Shown here piece after piece: positions 33,577-42,611 of a stretch of 64,000 bases of DNA; position 1 is the first letter of the stretch; every line of letters starts with the position of its first letter. The stretch covers positions 1 to 64,000 of the forward strand of contig QZDW01000008.1 of the NCBI GenBank assembly GCA_009917545.1. Reading direction: 5' to 3'. A program made the translations under genes and the position numbers. Below the pieces are notes generated by a model, which saw nothing but the letters and a program-made list of their open reading frames with translations, ran no database searches and was not told the origin of the DNA. Source of the DNA: a bacterium 1XD42-76. GTDB lineage: Bacteria > Bacillota > Clostridia > Lachnospirales > Lachnospiraceae.

Positions 33577-33907
33577 TAGGAAAGTGCGGCCTATAGAATA
33601 GAAACCCTCCGGGAGGATCGCGCCGCGGCGGAAAGGAAACACCGCAAAAGCATCCCGCCGCGGACGGAGAATCCTGCACAGCAGAGTTCTTTTTATAAAA
33701 AATTACGTCCTGTGAAAGAAAAACGCTCCGCAGGGGTGCGTACTTTACGAAAAGGAAGATGGCCGCTGTCATAGCCGCGCTTCGGCAGGCAGGTATTAAT
33801 CAGAGGGAAAAAGGCCCAAAGCCCTTGACAGAGAGAGGAGGGAGGGGTAATGCTATTATAGAGATAATACCAAGAAACGGCAGGGAAACGGAAAACAGGG
33901 GAGCTAT
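33577..33907. other. Intergenic stretch upstream of the flagellin pseudogene
   Basis: No gene. A TTGACA (33824-33829) followed after 17 bases by TAATGC (33847-33852), or TATTAT further on, could be the flagellin promoter; no sigma-28 box is obvious. GC-rich inverted segments (CGCCGCGGCGG and CCGCCGCGG) near 33620-33665 can pair, function unknown. Confidence 0.4.
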
Positions 33908-35750
33908 ATGAGAATACAGCATAATATCTCGGCAATTAATTCCCAAAGAAATATTATGACAACGGATCGAGCATTATCTAAGAATCTGGAGAAGCTAAGT
34001 TCCGGATACAGGATTAACCGCGCGGGGGACGACGCGGCGGGCCTTGCCATATCGGAGGCTATGCGGAACCAGATTACCGCGATGAATCAGGGGCATGAGG
34101 AATGTGCAGGACGGAATTTCCCTGGTGCAGACGGTAGAAGGCGCCCTGACAGAAGTCCATACCATGCTCAACCGCATGAAGGGCATGGCGGTGCAGGCCG
34201 CCAACGGGACATACACGGAATCAGAACGGGCCATGTTAAACTCAGAGATGGAAGAGCTAAAGGCAGAGATTACACGTATTGGTGAATCCACAACGTTCAG
34301 CGGGGTACCGCTCTTTACGAACGGTGGGATTAAGAGGAACGTCACGCTGACCTCCTATTACGGCTGCACGCTGGATCTATCCAGAGGCGAAGTCCACGTT
34401 AATTATTCCGGCAGTGTGGGCAGAGCCGCGGGACGTTCCGCGGCCAGCGGCGGGTACGAACAGCTGGCGGAGGCGGTTGCCACTGAGTATCTTCCCAATG
34501 CGGTAAGCCAGATTATGGATGCGTTCCCCAGCCTGAAAGCAGCGGTGGGTTCGGATCAGATTGAAATGGAGTTATGTATCGAATATACGGACGGTCCGGG
34601 AGGTATGATGGCTTATGCGCAGGCCTCTTTCCACGCGCAGGGCAAACCCTTCAATATGCAGATTATCGTGGACTCCTCTGACTTTTCGGATGACTCGATT
34701 CAGTCCGGGAGTCCGGATCATGCGGCTTTAAAATCTACTATCGCCCATGGGCTGATGCATTCAGTCATGCAGTATACACTGACAGACGGTATGTTCGGCA
34801 GAAACGGCCAGGAAAAATATCCGGAATGGTTCGTGGAAGGCACAGCGCAGCTTGCGGGAGGCGGTTTCCCCACAGGCTGGAATACCCCGCTGCAGAGGAT
34901 CGCGAATCAGCTTAGCGGTACAGGTGATACCTCCAAAGACAAAGAGATTGAGAATTATTTAAAATCATACAATGTAAAAGACCGCCCCTATGGGCATGGC
35001 TACCTGGCGGCAGCCTATATCGGCTATCTGGCAAGCGGGGGAACCGGGCCGGTTACGGGCGAGAAGATTGCGAACGGAATGGATCAGATTTTTAATGGCC
35101 TCCGGAGCAATCAGTCCCTGTACCAGGTATTAAGTACGCATACAAACGGAAAAGTAACGAGCATGGCGGATGTCGAAGCCTTGTTTGACAACCCATCCTC
35201 CGATCTGACCGCATTTGTCCGCGAGCTTTCGGTCGCCTCCAAGGGCGAGGCCGGTTCCGTGATCACAGGCGGCCTGTCTGTGGGCGGCGGGGATATCATC
35301 GGAAATTCGGTGAAGGAAGCGGCGTTCTTTGTGAAAAGCTGGCGGATCGGAGCGGCCGGTAAGCTCTCCCTGTCTACAGGCGGCTATAACCAGATGATCG
35401 ACGTGGATCTGTTTCGCCTTGACACAACGGGCCTGAGACTTTCCAAAACCAGCCTGCTTACACTGAAAGACGCAAACCGCGGAATCGGAGAGATCGAAGA
35501 CGCTATTAACCAGGTCAGCCAGATGCGGAGCCATTACGGGGCCATTCAGAACAGGCTGGAGCATACATATGCCAACCTGGGCACGATGGTGGAGAATCTG
35601 ACAGCTTCCGAATCAACGATCCGGGATACGGATATGGCGCAGGCCATAACAGAGCATGTGTGCAATCAGATTCTGTTCCAGAGCGGATAGGCGATGCTCG
35701 CACAGGCGAATCAGGTGTCGGAGCATGTGCTTGGCATGCTCAATGGATAG
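33908..35750 (+). pseudogene. Flagellin with embedded metallopeptidase domain (flagellinolysin), inactivated
   Basis: The N-terminal D0/D1 flagellin region is intact for 62 codons ([40 protein letters not shown]). One extra C at 34094 shifts the frame; the protein continues in the next frame as [20 protein letters not shown]. The middle (about 34400-35330) is not flagellin: it contains TIAHGLMHSVMQY and YPEWFVEGTAQLAGGG, matching HExxH...WFxEGTA of flagellinolysin metallopeptidases, with the catalytic Glu replaced by Gly (GGG at 34749-34751). The C-terminal D1/D0 region is normal (ASESTIRDTDMAQAITEHV) until CAG has become TAG at 35688; beyond it reads AMLAQANQVSEHVLGMLNG and stops at 35750. 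No other flagellar genes are near. Two lesions in the frame and one in the active site make this a relic. Confidence 0.9.
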
Positions 35751-35772
35751 GGATGGACAGGAGGAATGAGAT

Positions 35773-36147
35773 ATGGGTGTGATCCGGCAGTTTCAGTGCC
35801 CTTCTTGTAAGGAAACGTGGGAGATCTGTGTTGGGCATGGAATGAAGCACGGCGTTCTGGGACGCGTCATGGGGGAGTTTCCAGAAAATACCCGGCAAAA
35901 GATCGCAGAGGACGTGCAGGGCGGGGATCTGCCGCTGTTTCATTTTCAGTATCAGGCGGTCTCGTGCGGGCATTGCAGGGATGTTGTGGCGATACCGGTT
36001 CTCCGGCTTCTGGACAGCGGGCGGCTGTATGTTGGAAAATGTCCGGAATGCGGAGGCGAAGCAGAGCCGGCGGCAGAAGATTCCCCGATTGCCTGCCCGA
36101 AGTGCGGGATCTTACTGGATGTCCGGGATACGGGACACTGGGATTAG
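35773..36147 (+). CDS. CpXC-type zinc-ribbon protein
   Basis: 124 residues. N-terminal QFQCPSCKETWEICVG (CPxC), a middle HFQYQAVSCGHCRDVVAIP and a C-terminal pair VGKCPECGGEAEP and IACPKCGILLDVRDTGHWD: four CxxC knuckles, consistent with one or two structural zincs. Start ATG 35773 has AGGAGG upstream, 22 bp after the flagellin relic ends. No domain beyond zinc ribbons is recognised. It may be a small nucleic-acid- or protein-binding factor. Confidence 0.7.
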   Translation: MGVIRQFQCPSCKETWEICVGHGMKHGVLGRVMGEFPENTRQKIAEDVQGGDLPLFHFQYQAVSCGHCRDVVAIPVLRLLDSGRLYVGKCPECGGEAEPAAEDSPIACPKCGILLDVRDTGHWD

Positions 36148-36180
36148 ACATTTGTAACAGACGGTATACGGTAAAAGGAA

Positions 36181-36206
36181 ACAGGGGGACGATTTTGTCC
36201 CCCTGT
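36181..36206 (-). terminator. Terminator of mecA
   Basis: ACAGGGGGAC (36181-36190) pairs with GTCCCCCTGT (36197-36206) across a 6-base loop; on the minus strand it is followed by TTTCCTTTTA. It separates convergent genes. Confidence 0.75.
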
Positions 36207-36250
36207 CGTAGTTTCCACAGGCGTATGAGCGGCCTGGACGATTATGTGAC

Positions 36251-36964
36251 CTACAGATTTGCTAAGGCGTTTAACGCCTCTTTTTTTATAATGATCTCAT
36301 AGTGCTCGGTGTAGTACGCTTCCGTGGCCGGGCTGCTTTTTAAACGGCTGCCATATTCCGCCAGGATGTTGCAGACGCGGCTGAACACCAGCTCATCGCA
36401 AGCTTCCTTTTTCAGGACAAGATAATAGCGTTTGTTGGAGGGATTTTTGTACAGGACGCTCGCCCCCCCAAAGCCGCGGCCTGTTTCCCTGGCAGCCTCG
36501 CAGACGAGATCCAGAGAGGGGAAGGTGAAGATACGCATGTATCGGGAATCGTCCTTGGCAGATGCCTCCTCTTTATCCCGTATGGATGCAGAAACACCGG
36601 GAAGATTCAGGACTCCTTCAGCGCCTTCCAGGAGTTCGCTGGCTAACGTATTCCAGATATTGTCCTCTTCGTCATCCGCAGGTGAAAATTTTGAAAAACG
36701 GGTGTCCAGCTCTTCCGGGTCCTCGATCTTGGTGATAATCAGCATGACACTTTCATTTGCCATAGGAATCGCTTCCACCATGAGCGGGATGTCCTCCGCG
36801 TCGAAGCCGACCTCGCTGGAAGCACGTTGAATCATTTCACGGAAAAGGCTGCGGGCCTTCTCGCTGCCATACGCGAGCTCACTTAAATTGAGATTGCGCA
36901 CGCTCAGGTCAAAGTTACTGAGGGTGCATCGAATCTGATTTTCATTAATACGCTCTATCCTCAT
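36251..36964 (-). CDS. mecA: Adaptor protein MecA
   Basis: 237 residues. N-terminal domain RIERINENQIRCTLSNFDLS and NLNLSELAYGSEKARSLFRE recognises substrates; an acidic linker (SPADDEEDNIWNTL) joins it to the C-terminal ClpC-binding domain (SRYMRIFTFPSLDLVCEAAR, NKRYYLVLKKEA, YYTEHYEIIIKKEALNAL). MecA targets proteins to ClpCP. ATG 36964 follows AGGAAGTG; the frame's earlier Met codons are within the upstream AT-rich region and lack support. Upstream of it is the divergent promoter region of the kinase gene. Confidence 0.93.
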   Translation of the reverse strand: MRIERINENQIRCTLSNFDLSVRNLNLSELAYGSEKARSLFREMIQRASSEVGFDAEDIPLMVEAIPMANESVMLIITKIEDPEELDTRFSKFSPADDEEDNIWNTLASELLEGAEGVLNLPGVSASIRDKEEASAKDDSRYMRIFTFPSLDLVCEAARETGRGFGGASVLYKNPSNKRYYLVLKKEACDELVFSRVCNILAEYGSRLKSSPATEAYYTEHYEIIIKKEALNALANL

Positions 36965-37143
36965 TGAAATCACTTCCTGTCCGTATAAAGTATCCTGCAG
37001 ACGTGCCATGATACGGACGCCGTGCACGTGCAGGGTATAGCGAAAAAAGTACACTTTTACGCTTATAATATACTATATCATATTACAGTTTTGCAATGAT
37101 ATGTGAGAAAATTATTAAAAATTTAAGAAATGAAAGAATCCTG

Positions 37144-37172
37144 TTGTAAATAATCGTTTTTTGTATTAGAAT
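37144..37172 (+). promoter_or_regulatory. Promoter of the kinase/P-loop gene set
   Basis: TTGTAA (37144-37149), 17-base spacer, TAGAAT (37167-37172), 36 bp upstream of the kinase start. Confidence 0.75.
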
Positions 37173-37207
37173 AAGTTCCAGAGATCAGATTGCGGAAAGG
37201 AGGTGCA

Positions 37208-38605
37208 ATGTTTGGGAAAGACGTTCTGTTTGGGAAATACCGTCTGTGCAGGAAGCTGGGAAGCGGCCGGTCAGGAACCGTATATCTGACGTATCATGTA
37301 GAGCTGGAGGAATATCGCGCATTAAAGATCGTTCCTAAGACAATGTCTGATTACGACACTTTCAGGAAGGAAGCGCTGTTTTTAAAGACTCTGCGTCATC
37401 CGGGGATTCCCATTGTGTATGATTTGGAGGAGGACTCGGAAAATAGTTATCTTATCGAAGAATATCTGGAAGGCGAATCTTTATATGCCCTCGTGAAACG
37501 CCTGGGCGTTCTGTCAATCGAAACGGCAGCAGACATAGGGATTCAGGTATGCCGTCTCATTCAATTCATGAATTCAGCAGAAAATCCAATTCTGTATCTT
37601 GATTTACAGCCCAAAAATCTTATTATTTGCGGTGAAACCGTGCGCTTGACGGATTTTGACCATGCGCAGTACGAAACAGACGTAAAAAGTTTTGGGGAAC
37701 GTTATGGAACGGCGGGCTTTGCTGCGCCGGAGCAGTATTCAGGCGAACCGTTAGACTGCCGGACGGATGTGTATGCCATCGGCGCGCTGTTATACTATAT
37801 GTGTCAGGGTATGCCGCCCGGAAGAAAGCCGGACTGCGGGAAACTTGGAGACAGCCGGGAATTTGGCCGCATTGTCCGCGGGTGTATGGCCCCCAAAAAG
37901 GAAGAACGATATCAGGCTGCCGCCGATGTGGAGGCAGCACTTGCCGATTTCAAGGCCGGTATTTCAAACGAACACGCAATCAAATCTCAAATCATTATCT
38001 TTGCCGGGACGAAGCCGGGAATCGGTACGACCCACGCAGCGCTCGGCATGTCAGACTTCCTGATCCGGAGCGGGCATATGACCCTCTATCAGGAAGAATA
38101 CGATACGAATACAGTCCGAAGCCTTGCCAGAAGCAAAGGGGTCAGGGCGGACTCTTTCGGCGTATATCATATTGGATGTCTAAACATTCGTCCGTATTAT
38201 GGCAGCTCTGTACGAATGCCATATCTTTATTTTCCAATTATCATTAAAGACATGGGAACTTCATGGAAACAGGCCGCCCGTCTGCCTGAAGCGGGACTTT
38301 TTGTCCTTGTATGCGGCGGAAAGTGGTGGGAGCTTGACGAGACCGTGAATACTGCAAGGAAACTACATGGCAGTCAAAATGTACTTCTTCTGTTTAATCA
38401 TATGACAGAAGATTTTAAACTGTCGCTTCCGGAGGATATCCGTGCGCTTCCACGTCTGTATTTACCGTTTTTCCCCAATCCGCTAAAGGAAAACAGGGAT
38501 GCCGACGCCTGCTTCCGGGAAATTAAGGAAAGGGGAGCTAAGGGGAAACAGAAATGTGGAAAAAGAAGCTGGTTTGGAAGAATCATGGAAGGAAAAGCAG
38601 ATTAA
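37208..38605 (+). CDS. Serine/threonine kinase fused to an atypical P-loop (ParA/TadZ-like) domain
   Basis: 465 residues from ATG 37208 (AAAGGAGGTGCA). N-terminal eukaryotic-type kinase domain (about 8-255): glycine loop KLGSGRSGTVYL, catalytic Lys in RALKIVPK, LYLDLQPKNLII for the catalytic Asp (Asp and Asn kept, HRD Arg position Leu), DFD instead of DFG, AAPEQYSGEPLD for APE. The C-terminal 190 residues start IIIFAGTKPGIGTTHAALGM: the layout of a ParA/MinD Walker A, but with Thr where the conserved Lys should be, and a YYGSSVRMPYLYFPIIIKD region. No transmembrane or PASTA segments. It overlaps the next gene by 52 bp in another frame. Function unknown: perhaps an allosteric or signalling kinase of a secretion or pilus-type system, as TadZ-like proteins have similar degenerate P-loops. 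Confidence 0.8.
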   Translation: MFGKDVLFGKYRLCRKLGSGRSGTVYLTYHVELEEYRALKIVPKTMSDYDTFRKEALFLKTLRHPGIPIVYDLEEDSENSYLIEEYLEGESLYALVKRLGVLSIETAADIGIQVCRLIQFMNSAENPILYLDLQPKNLIICGETVRLTDFDHAQYETDVKSFGERYGTAGFAAPEQYSGEPLDCRTDVYAIGALLYYMCQGMPPGRKPDCGKLGDSREFGRIVRGCMAPKKEERYQAAADVEAALADFKAGISNEHAIKSQIIIFAGTKPGIGTTHAALGMSDFLIRSGHMTLYQEEYDTNTVRSLARSKGVRADSFGVYHIGCLNIRPYYGSSVRMPYLYFPIIIKDMGTSWKQAARLPEAGLFVLVCGGKWWELDETVNTARKLHGSQNVLLLFNHMTEDFKLSLPEDIRALPRLYLPFFPNPLKENRDADACFREIKERGAKGKQKCGKRSWFGRIMEGKAD

Positions 38606-39177
38606 TCGGGATTGCAGGCACTGGGAACGGTGTTGGCTGTACACATTTTTCCATTATGCTGCTGAACTATCTTGCCGGTTTCCTGAGAAGGAGAGCTGTT
38701 TTACTGGAGTGGAATGGCTCCGGGGATTTTGCAAGGCTTGAGGAAGTGTGCAATGGGAGCTGCGGGGAAGAAAAGCTTTTTTGTGTTCTGGACGCAGCAT
38801 ATTACAAGAATGCCGGCCAGGGGGAACTGGCGGATGCGTATGAGAAAGGCTATGAAGATATCCTGATTGACTTTGGCAATATGGAGGAAGGAGACTGGAA
38901 AGAATTCCTGCGCTGCGAAATGCAGTTTATCATCGGCTCCTTCAGCGAGTGGCAGCAGGAATGCTTCCGGGAGTTTGAACTGACAAGACAGCCGGTAAAG
39001 AGAAAAAGCTGGGTAAGCCTCGCCGTATTTGGAAGCGAGGAGACCAGAAAGGAATTTTTGAGAAGATACCGGCTTAAAGTGGAACGGATTCCATTTTCAG
39101 CGGACGCATTCTCTGTTACAACGGAGTGCCGTGACTTCTTTGACATACTGCTTGAGAAAAACGGATATCAGGAGTAA
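38554..39177 (+). CDS. Atypical P-loop protein, partner of the kinase
   Basis: 207 residues. After a basic N-terminus (MWKKKLVWKNHGRKSR) comes LIGIAGTGNGVGCTHFSIML, the same Walker-A-like loop as in the kinase fusion but with Cys in place of the Lys. Then LLEWNGSGDFARLEEVCN and a DILIDFGNMEEGDW segment at the place of Walker B, and a Rossmann-like remainder. So both proteins of this pair have lost the ATP-binding Lys in similar but not identical ways. Start ATG 38554 has AAGGGGAAACAGAA upstream, within the last codons of the kinase gene; overlap of 52 bp suggests coupled translation. Function unknown. Confidence 0.75.
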   Translation: MWKKKLVWKNHGRKSRLIGIAGTGNGVGCTHFSIMLLNYLAGFLRRRAVLLEWNGSGDFARLEEVCNGSCGEEKLFCVLDAAYYKNAGQGELADAYEKGYEDILIDFGNMEEGDWKEFLRCEMQFIIGSFSEWQQECFREFELTRQPVKRKSWVSLAVFGSEETRKEFLRRYRLKVERIPFSADAFSVTTECRDFFDILLEKNGYQE

Positions 39178-39255
39178 AAATCTGCCGGCAGAGAAACGAT
39201 GTCACGAGCCCCTCCTTAGCGGGACTCTGCCGGTAAACGAAAGGAAAAGCAAAGT

Positions 39256-39504
39256 ATGACAAGTGTTAATTATCATGTAGAAACAGAGGATGCAAAGGAA
39301 GAAAGAACAAGATACATGAATGGGCTGAAGCGCTATCAGAATAAAGGGATTCCTATCTATATGGACGGAAAGCTGTCGAGCTCCACAGACTGGGAACGCC
39401 TGTTTGAACTGAGGGAGGACAATATGTTCTATATGGGCGACTACGTACAGGCAGACACCGGGGAACTGAAGGAAATCCGTTTCGACAAAGTATATTGCAG
39501 ATAA
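39256..39504 (+). CDS. Small protein, DUF6718-like
   Basis: 82 residues, mostly hydrophilic: VNYHVETEDAKEERTRYMN, LKRYQNKGIPIYMDGKLSS, TDWERLFELREDNMFYMGDY, and the end IRFDKVYCR. I recall the layout as that of uncharacterised DUF6718-type proteins of Lachnospiraceae but cannot check. GAAAGGAAAAG is upstream of ATG 39256. It lies 78 bp after the P-loop gene and may share its transcript. A function is not evident. Confidence 0.65.
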   Translation: MTSVNYHVETEDAKEERTRYMNGLKRYQNKGIPIYMDGKLSSSTDWERLFELREDNMFYMGDYVQADTGELKEIRFDKVYCR

Positions 39505-39814
39505 AAAGCGTAACTGCTCAGAGAACGTGAAAGAAAAGGGATTGTGCTTACCAGACGTTATGCCGGAAGATATTGTTCTGCCAAACGTACTTCAAACAGT
39601 GTCTGTAAACACAATCCTCAGCAAAAAGTTACAAAAAATTAACAACTGTGGAAAAGATTGTGTGGTATAATTTTGAAAGAGAATGATGCCTTCTTGCGAT
39701 TTTTGGACCTGAGCAGAAGTCCGGATGCCGGATTTTACTGCAATCAGCCTGGAAAGCCAGGGGGTTCGTGGCGTCTCTCTCAATACAACAGAAAGATTGA
39801 AAGTGTGACATTTG
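39505..39814. other. Intergenic region upstream of the GH18 gene, with promoter
   Basis: No gene. An extended -10 promoter element TGGTATAAT (39663-39671) lies about 144 bp upstream of the GH18 start. ATG 39815 has only a weak AAAG stretch (GAAAG at 39791-39805) in front. Confidence 0.55.
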
Positions 39815-41461
39815 ATGAAAAGACTAATCCCAATCCTAATCGCCCTCGGCGCGATCGTTGTGATTCTTCTTGGCGCCGCTGGTTTCCATCTGATTAAAAA
39901 ATATACACCTACCAAGGAGCCCGCAGATCTGGCCCAGATCTACGGTACGGAATCCGGGGGTGTTGCTATCCTTTATAACTATGAACTGCAGGATACACAG
40001 GGTATCTATGAGAATAACCAGAGTTACCTGCCGCTTTCCTGGATCAATCAATATCTGAATAAACGTTTTTACTGGGACAGGAAAGAGCAGCTGCTGGTTT
40101 ATGCTCTTCCGGACCAGATTGTTTATGCAGACGCGGCCACCAGAGGATCCAACGGCGCTCCCCTTTTATTGGTAAAGGGTGATGAAATATATCTGCCCCT
40201 GGGTCTGATCGCCAATTATACGGATATCCAGATTGCCGCTTATGACTCGGATACCATAAAACGTGTCTATCTGAACGACTGGGGACGCCGGAACATGGCA
40301 AGAATCAAATCAGACGGTAAAGTCCGGGAGCTGGGCGGTATCAAAAGCCCTGTTGTAACGACAGTGTCTCATGATATGGAAGTAACGGTTCTGGAGAGCA
40401 TGGAAAAATGGTCGCGGGTACAGACTCCGGACGGTCATATCGGTTACATCCAGAATAAGATCATTGCCCAGGTGCAGCCGCAGGACTTTTATGGTACCTT
40501 TCAGGCGCCGGAGTACCGCCAGAACAGCCGGCAGGATAAGATTGTCCTTGTGTGGCACCAGGTGACGTCTCAGGAAGGCAATCAGACACTTGAGAGTATG
40601 CTGGAAGGGACCCGGGGCGTCAATGTAGTCTCACCGACCTGGTTTTCACTTACAGACAATGAAGGGAACTATAAATCACTGGCGAGTAAGGAATATGTGG
40701 ATAAGGCCCATGCGATGGGACTTGAGGTCTGGGCGCTTCTCGATAACTTCAGTAAAGATGTGAGGAGCGAAGAGCTCCTTTCCTCCACGACGACACGGAG
40801 AAAACTGATTGCCAGTCTGATTGCCGATGTGGAAGAATACCATCTGGACGGCTTGAATATGGACTTTGAGAGCTTAAAAGAGGCCGCCGGCGTCCATTAT
40901 ATCCAGTTTCTGAGAGAGCTTTCCATTCCCTGCCGGGAAAAAGGAATCGTCCTCTCCGTTGATAACTACGTGCCTGCCGCATATAACGACTTTTATGACA
41001 GGGAAGAGCAGGGAATCGTTGCCGACTATGTGATTATTATGGGCTATGACGAACATACGGCAGGCGATGAGGCTGGTTCCGTTGCTTCCTATGAATTTGT
41101 GAAGGGCGGAATTGAGCGGACGCTTGCGCAGGTCCCGAAGGAAAAGATCATCAATGCAGTACCATTTTTCACGAGGATATGGACAGAAAAGGACGGAAAC
41201 GCTGCCTCGCGGGCGATAGGTATCGCCGGGGCCCGGAAATGGCTTGAGGAGAATAACGTAGAGCTGTACTGGCAGCAGGAGCTGCGCCAGTATTATGGAG
41301 AATGCGAGTCAGACGAAGGAATGCAGTATATCTGGATGGAGGAAGAAGACTCTCTGAAACATAAGATGGATTTAATCCGTCAGTATGACCTGGCGGGTGT
41401 GGCCTGCTGGAAGCTGGGGCTTGAGGACGCGGGCGCCTGGGATTCCATTCACTGGGATTAG
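39815..41461 (+). CDS. Glycoside hydrolase family 18 protein with SH3 domain
   Basis: 548 residues from ATG 39815 (the preceding TTG is also possible). N-terminal membrane anchor or signal (RLIPILIALGAIVVILLGAAG). Residues 45-150 resemble copper-amine-oxidase-N/stalk repeats (YLPLSWINQYLNKRFYWD, EIYLPLGLIANYTDIQ). An SH3-like domain follows near 175-215 (MEVTVLESMEKWSRVQTPDG, HIGYIQNKI). The GH18 barrel (about 240-545) has VLVWHQVTS, ALLDNFSKD, the catalytic DxxDxDxE-type motif in LDGLNMDFESLKEAAGVHY, and VIIMGYDEHTAGDEAGS. GH18 proteins of this layout act on spore or vegetative peptidoglycan. It is followed by cwlD, so a spore cortex role is plausible. Confidence 0.88.
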   Translation: MKRLIPILIALGAIVVILLGAAGFHLIKKYTPTKEPADLAQIYGTESGGVAILYNYELQDTQGIYENNQSYLPLSWINQYLNKRFYWDRKEQLLVYALPDQIVYADAATRGSNGAPLLLVKGDEIYLPLGLIANYTDIQIAAYDSDTIKRVYLNDWGRRNMARIKSDGKVRELGGIKSPVVTTVSHDMEVTVLESMEKWSRVQTPDGHIGYIQNKIIAQVQPQDFYGTFQAPEYRQNSRQDKIVLVWHQVTSQEGNQTLESMLEGTRGVNVVSPTWFSLTDNEGNYKSLASKEYVDKAHAMGLEVWALLDNFSKDVRSEELLSSTTTRRKLIASLIADVEEYHLDGLNMDFESLKEAAGVHYIQFLRELSIPCREKGIVLSVDNYVPAAYNDFYDREEQGIVADYVIIMGYDEHTAGDEAGSVASYEFVKGGIERTLAQVPKEKIINAVPFFTRIWTEKDGNAASRAIGIAGARKWLEENNVELYWQQELRQYYGECESDEGMQYIWMEEEDSLKHKMDLIRQYDLAGVACWKLGLEDAGAWDSIHWD

Positions 41462-41563
41462 GGAAGGGGACCTTTTCACGGAAGAAATTCTGTGGAAAGG
41501 TTCTTTTTCGATTGGGGGTGTGATATATTTTACAAATGCTGTCCAAGGCAGGGAGGAAGCAGA

Positions 41564-42265
41564 TTGAAGAAAATGATGATGGAGCCGCTTATGGGACTCC
41601 TCCTTCTGGCGCTGGTGTTTCTGGCGGCAAGATATGGGAGCGTGCAGGCAGTTTCAGAGAAAACGAAACTGTTCGAGGAGCGGCCGGTGGTGGTGATTGA
41701 CGCAGGACATGGAGGAAATGACCCGGGAAAGGTCGGGGTGGATGGCAGCCTGGAAAAGGACATCAATCTTCAGATCGCAATGCGGCTCAAACGCTATCTG
41801 GAGCAGTCGGATATCAGGGTAGTAATGACCCGTGAGGAGGATGTAGGGCTTTATTCGGAAGGGGATTCTCAGAAGAAGATGGCGGATATGAAGAAGCGCT
41901 GCCAGGTTGCCAGGGAGAGTGATGCGGCCCTGGTCGTTAGTATTCACCAGAACAGCTACCATGAGGAGCCGGTATCGGGGGGCCAGGTATTTTACTATAA
42001 GGATTCGGAAAAGGGGAAAAAGCTGGCAGAGATTCTGCAAAAGCGCTTCGATTATGTGCTGGGGGAAGAAAACCGCCGTCTGGCGAAAGCCAATGGGAAT
42101 TATTACCTGCTTCTGCATGTGCGGAGCCCGATTGTGATTGTGGAATGCGGCTTTCTGAGCAACCGTAAGGAAGCTGCTATGCTGCAGGAGGGAGAATATC
42201 AGGACCGGCTGGCTTGGACGATACATATGGGGATTTTGGAATATCTGAATGGTGAAGCGCGCTGA
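41564..42265 (+). CDS. cwlD: N-acetylmuramoyl-L-alanine amidase, CwlD-type
   Basis: 233 residues from TTG 41564, preceded by GGGAGGAAGCAG. N-terminal signal/anchor (LMGLLLLALVFLAARYGS), then the Amidase_3 domain with all zinc/catalytic residues: VIDAGHGGNDPGKVG, LEKDINLQIAMRLKRYL (Glu), LVVSIHQNSYHEEP (His) and IVECGFLSNRKEAAML (Glu). CwlD removes peptide side chains from muramic acid when spore cortex muramic-delta-lactam is made. It is 102 bp after the GH18 gene and probably co-expressed at sporulation. Longer forms starting upstream at 41492 lack a ribosome-binding site. Confidence 0.9.
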   Translation: MKKMMMEPLMGLLLLALVFLAARYGSVQAVSEKTKLFEERPVVVIDAGHGGNDPGKVGVDGSLEKDINLQIAMRLKRYLEQSDIRVVMTREEDVGLYSEGDSQKKMADMKKRCQVARESDAALVVSIHQNSYHEEPVSGGQVFYYKDSEKGKKLAEILQKRFDYVLGEENRRLAKANGNYYLLLHVRSPIVIVECGFLSNRKEAAMLQEGEYQDRLAWTIHMGILEYLNGEAR

Positions 42266-42611
42266 GAGCCAATGCCCATGTGTGATAAAGTATACCAAAT
42301 ATTTGACAGGCAGCTGAAGCTGTGTTTTTCAGAGGATTTCCATTCCAAAAGATTTCCAACAAAAGGATTGCAGCGTTTTTTTGGTTGTGTTAAACTATAG
42401 AGAACGGCAAATTTATTTGTCGTTCCTTGTCGTGGATGCCGTCTGTTTGGCAGTGGACTTTTAGAATAACTTCCATATGCCCACAGGTGATCGCGCTGCT
42501 GTGAAGGAAAAGTTATCGGGCACATGCGGGATACGATAAGAGCACCAGAGGGCAGAGCCGGGTCTGGTGCTCATGTTGTACGCGCAGGCGGGAATCTGCG
42601 TGCATGTATGG
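42266..42611. other. Intergenic stretch with a half repeat copy and a hairpin
   Basis: No gene. Contains a T-rich tract at 42371-42382 that could end the cwlD transcript, a half copy of the dispersed repeat at 42466-42515, and a GAGCACCAGA/TCTGGTGCTC hairpin (42540-42573). A frame starting at 42524 crosses the following repeats but is composed mainly of them. Confidence 0.5.
42466..42515 (+). repeat. Dispersed hairpin repeat, 5' half copy
   Basis: AACTTCCATATGCCCACAGG followed by TGATCGCGCTGCTGTGAAGG and AAAAGTTATC. It matches the first half of the 106-108 bp repeat and is most like the half copy at 16966-17005, so half copies form a subfamily. Confidence 0.65.

Noticed and set aside
35688-35750. 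Amber TAG in the flagellin read through, for example as pyrrolysine
   Set aside because: The gene also has a frameshift and a lost catalytic residue, and nothing suggests pyl genes; ordinary decay explains it.
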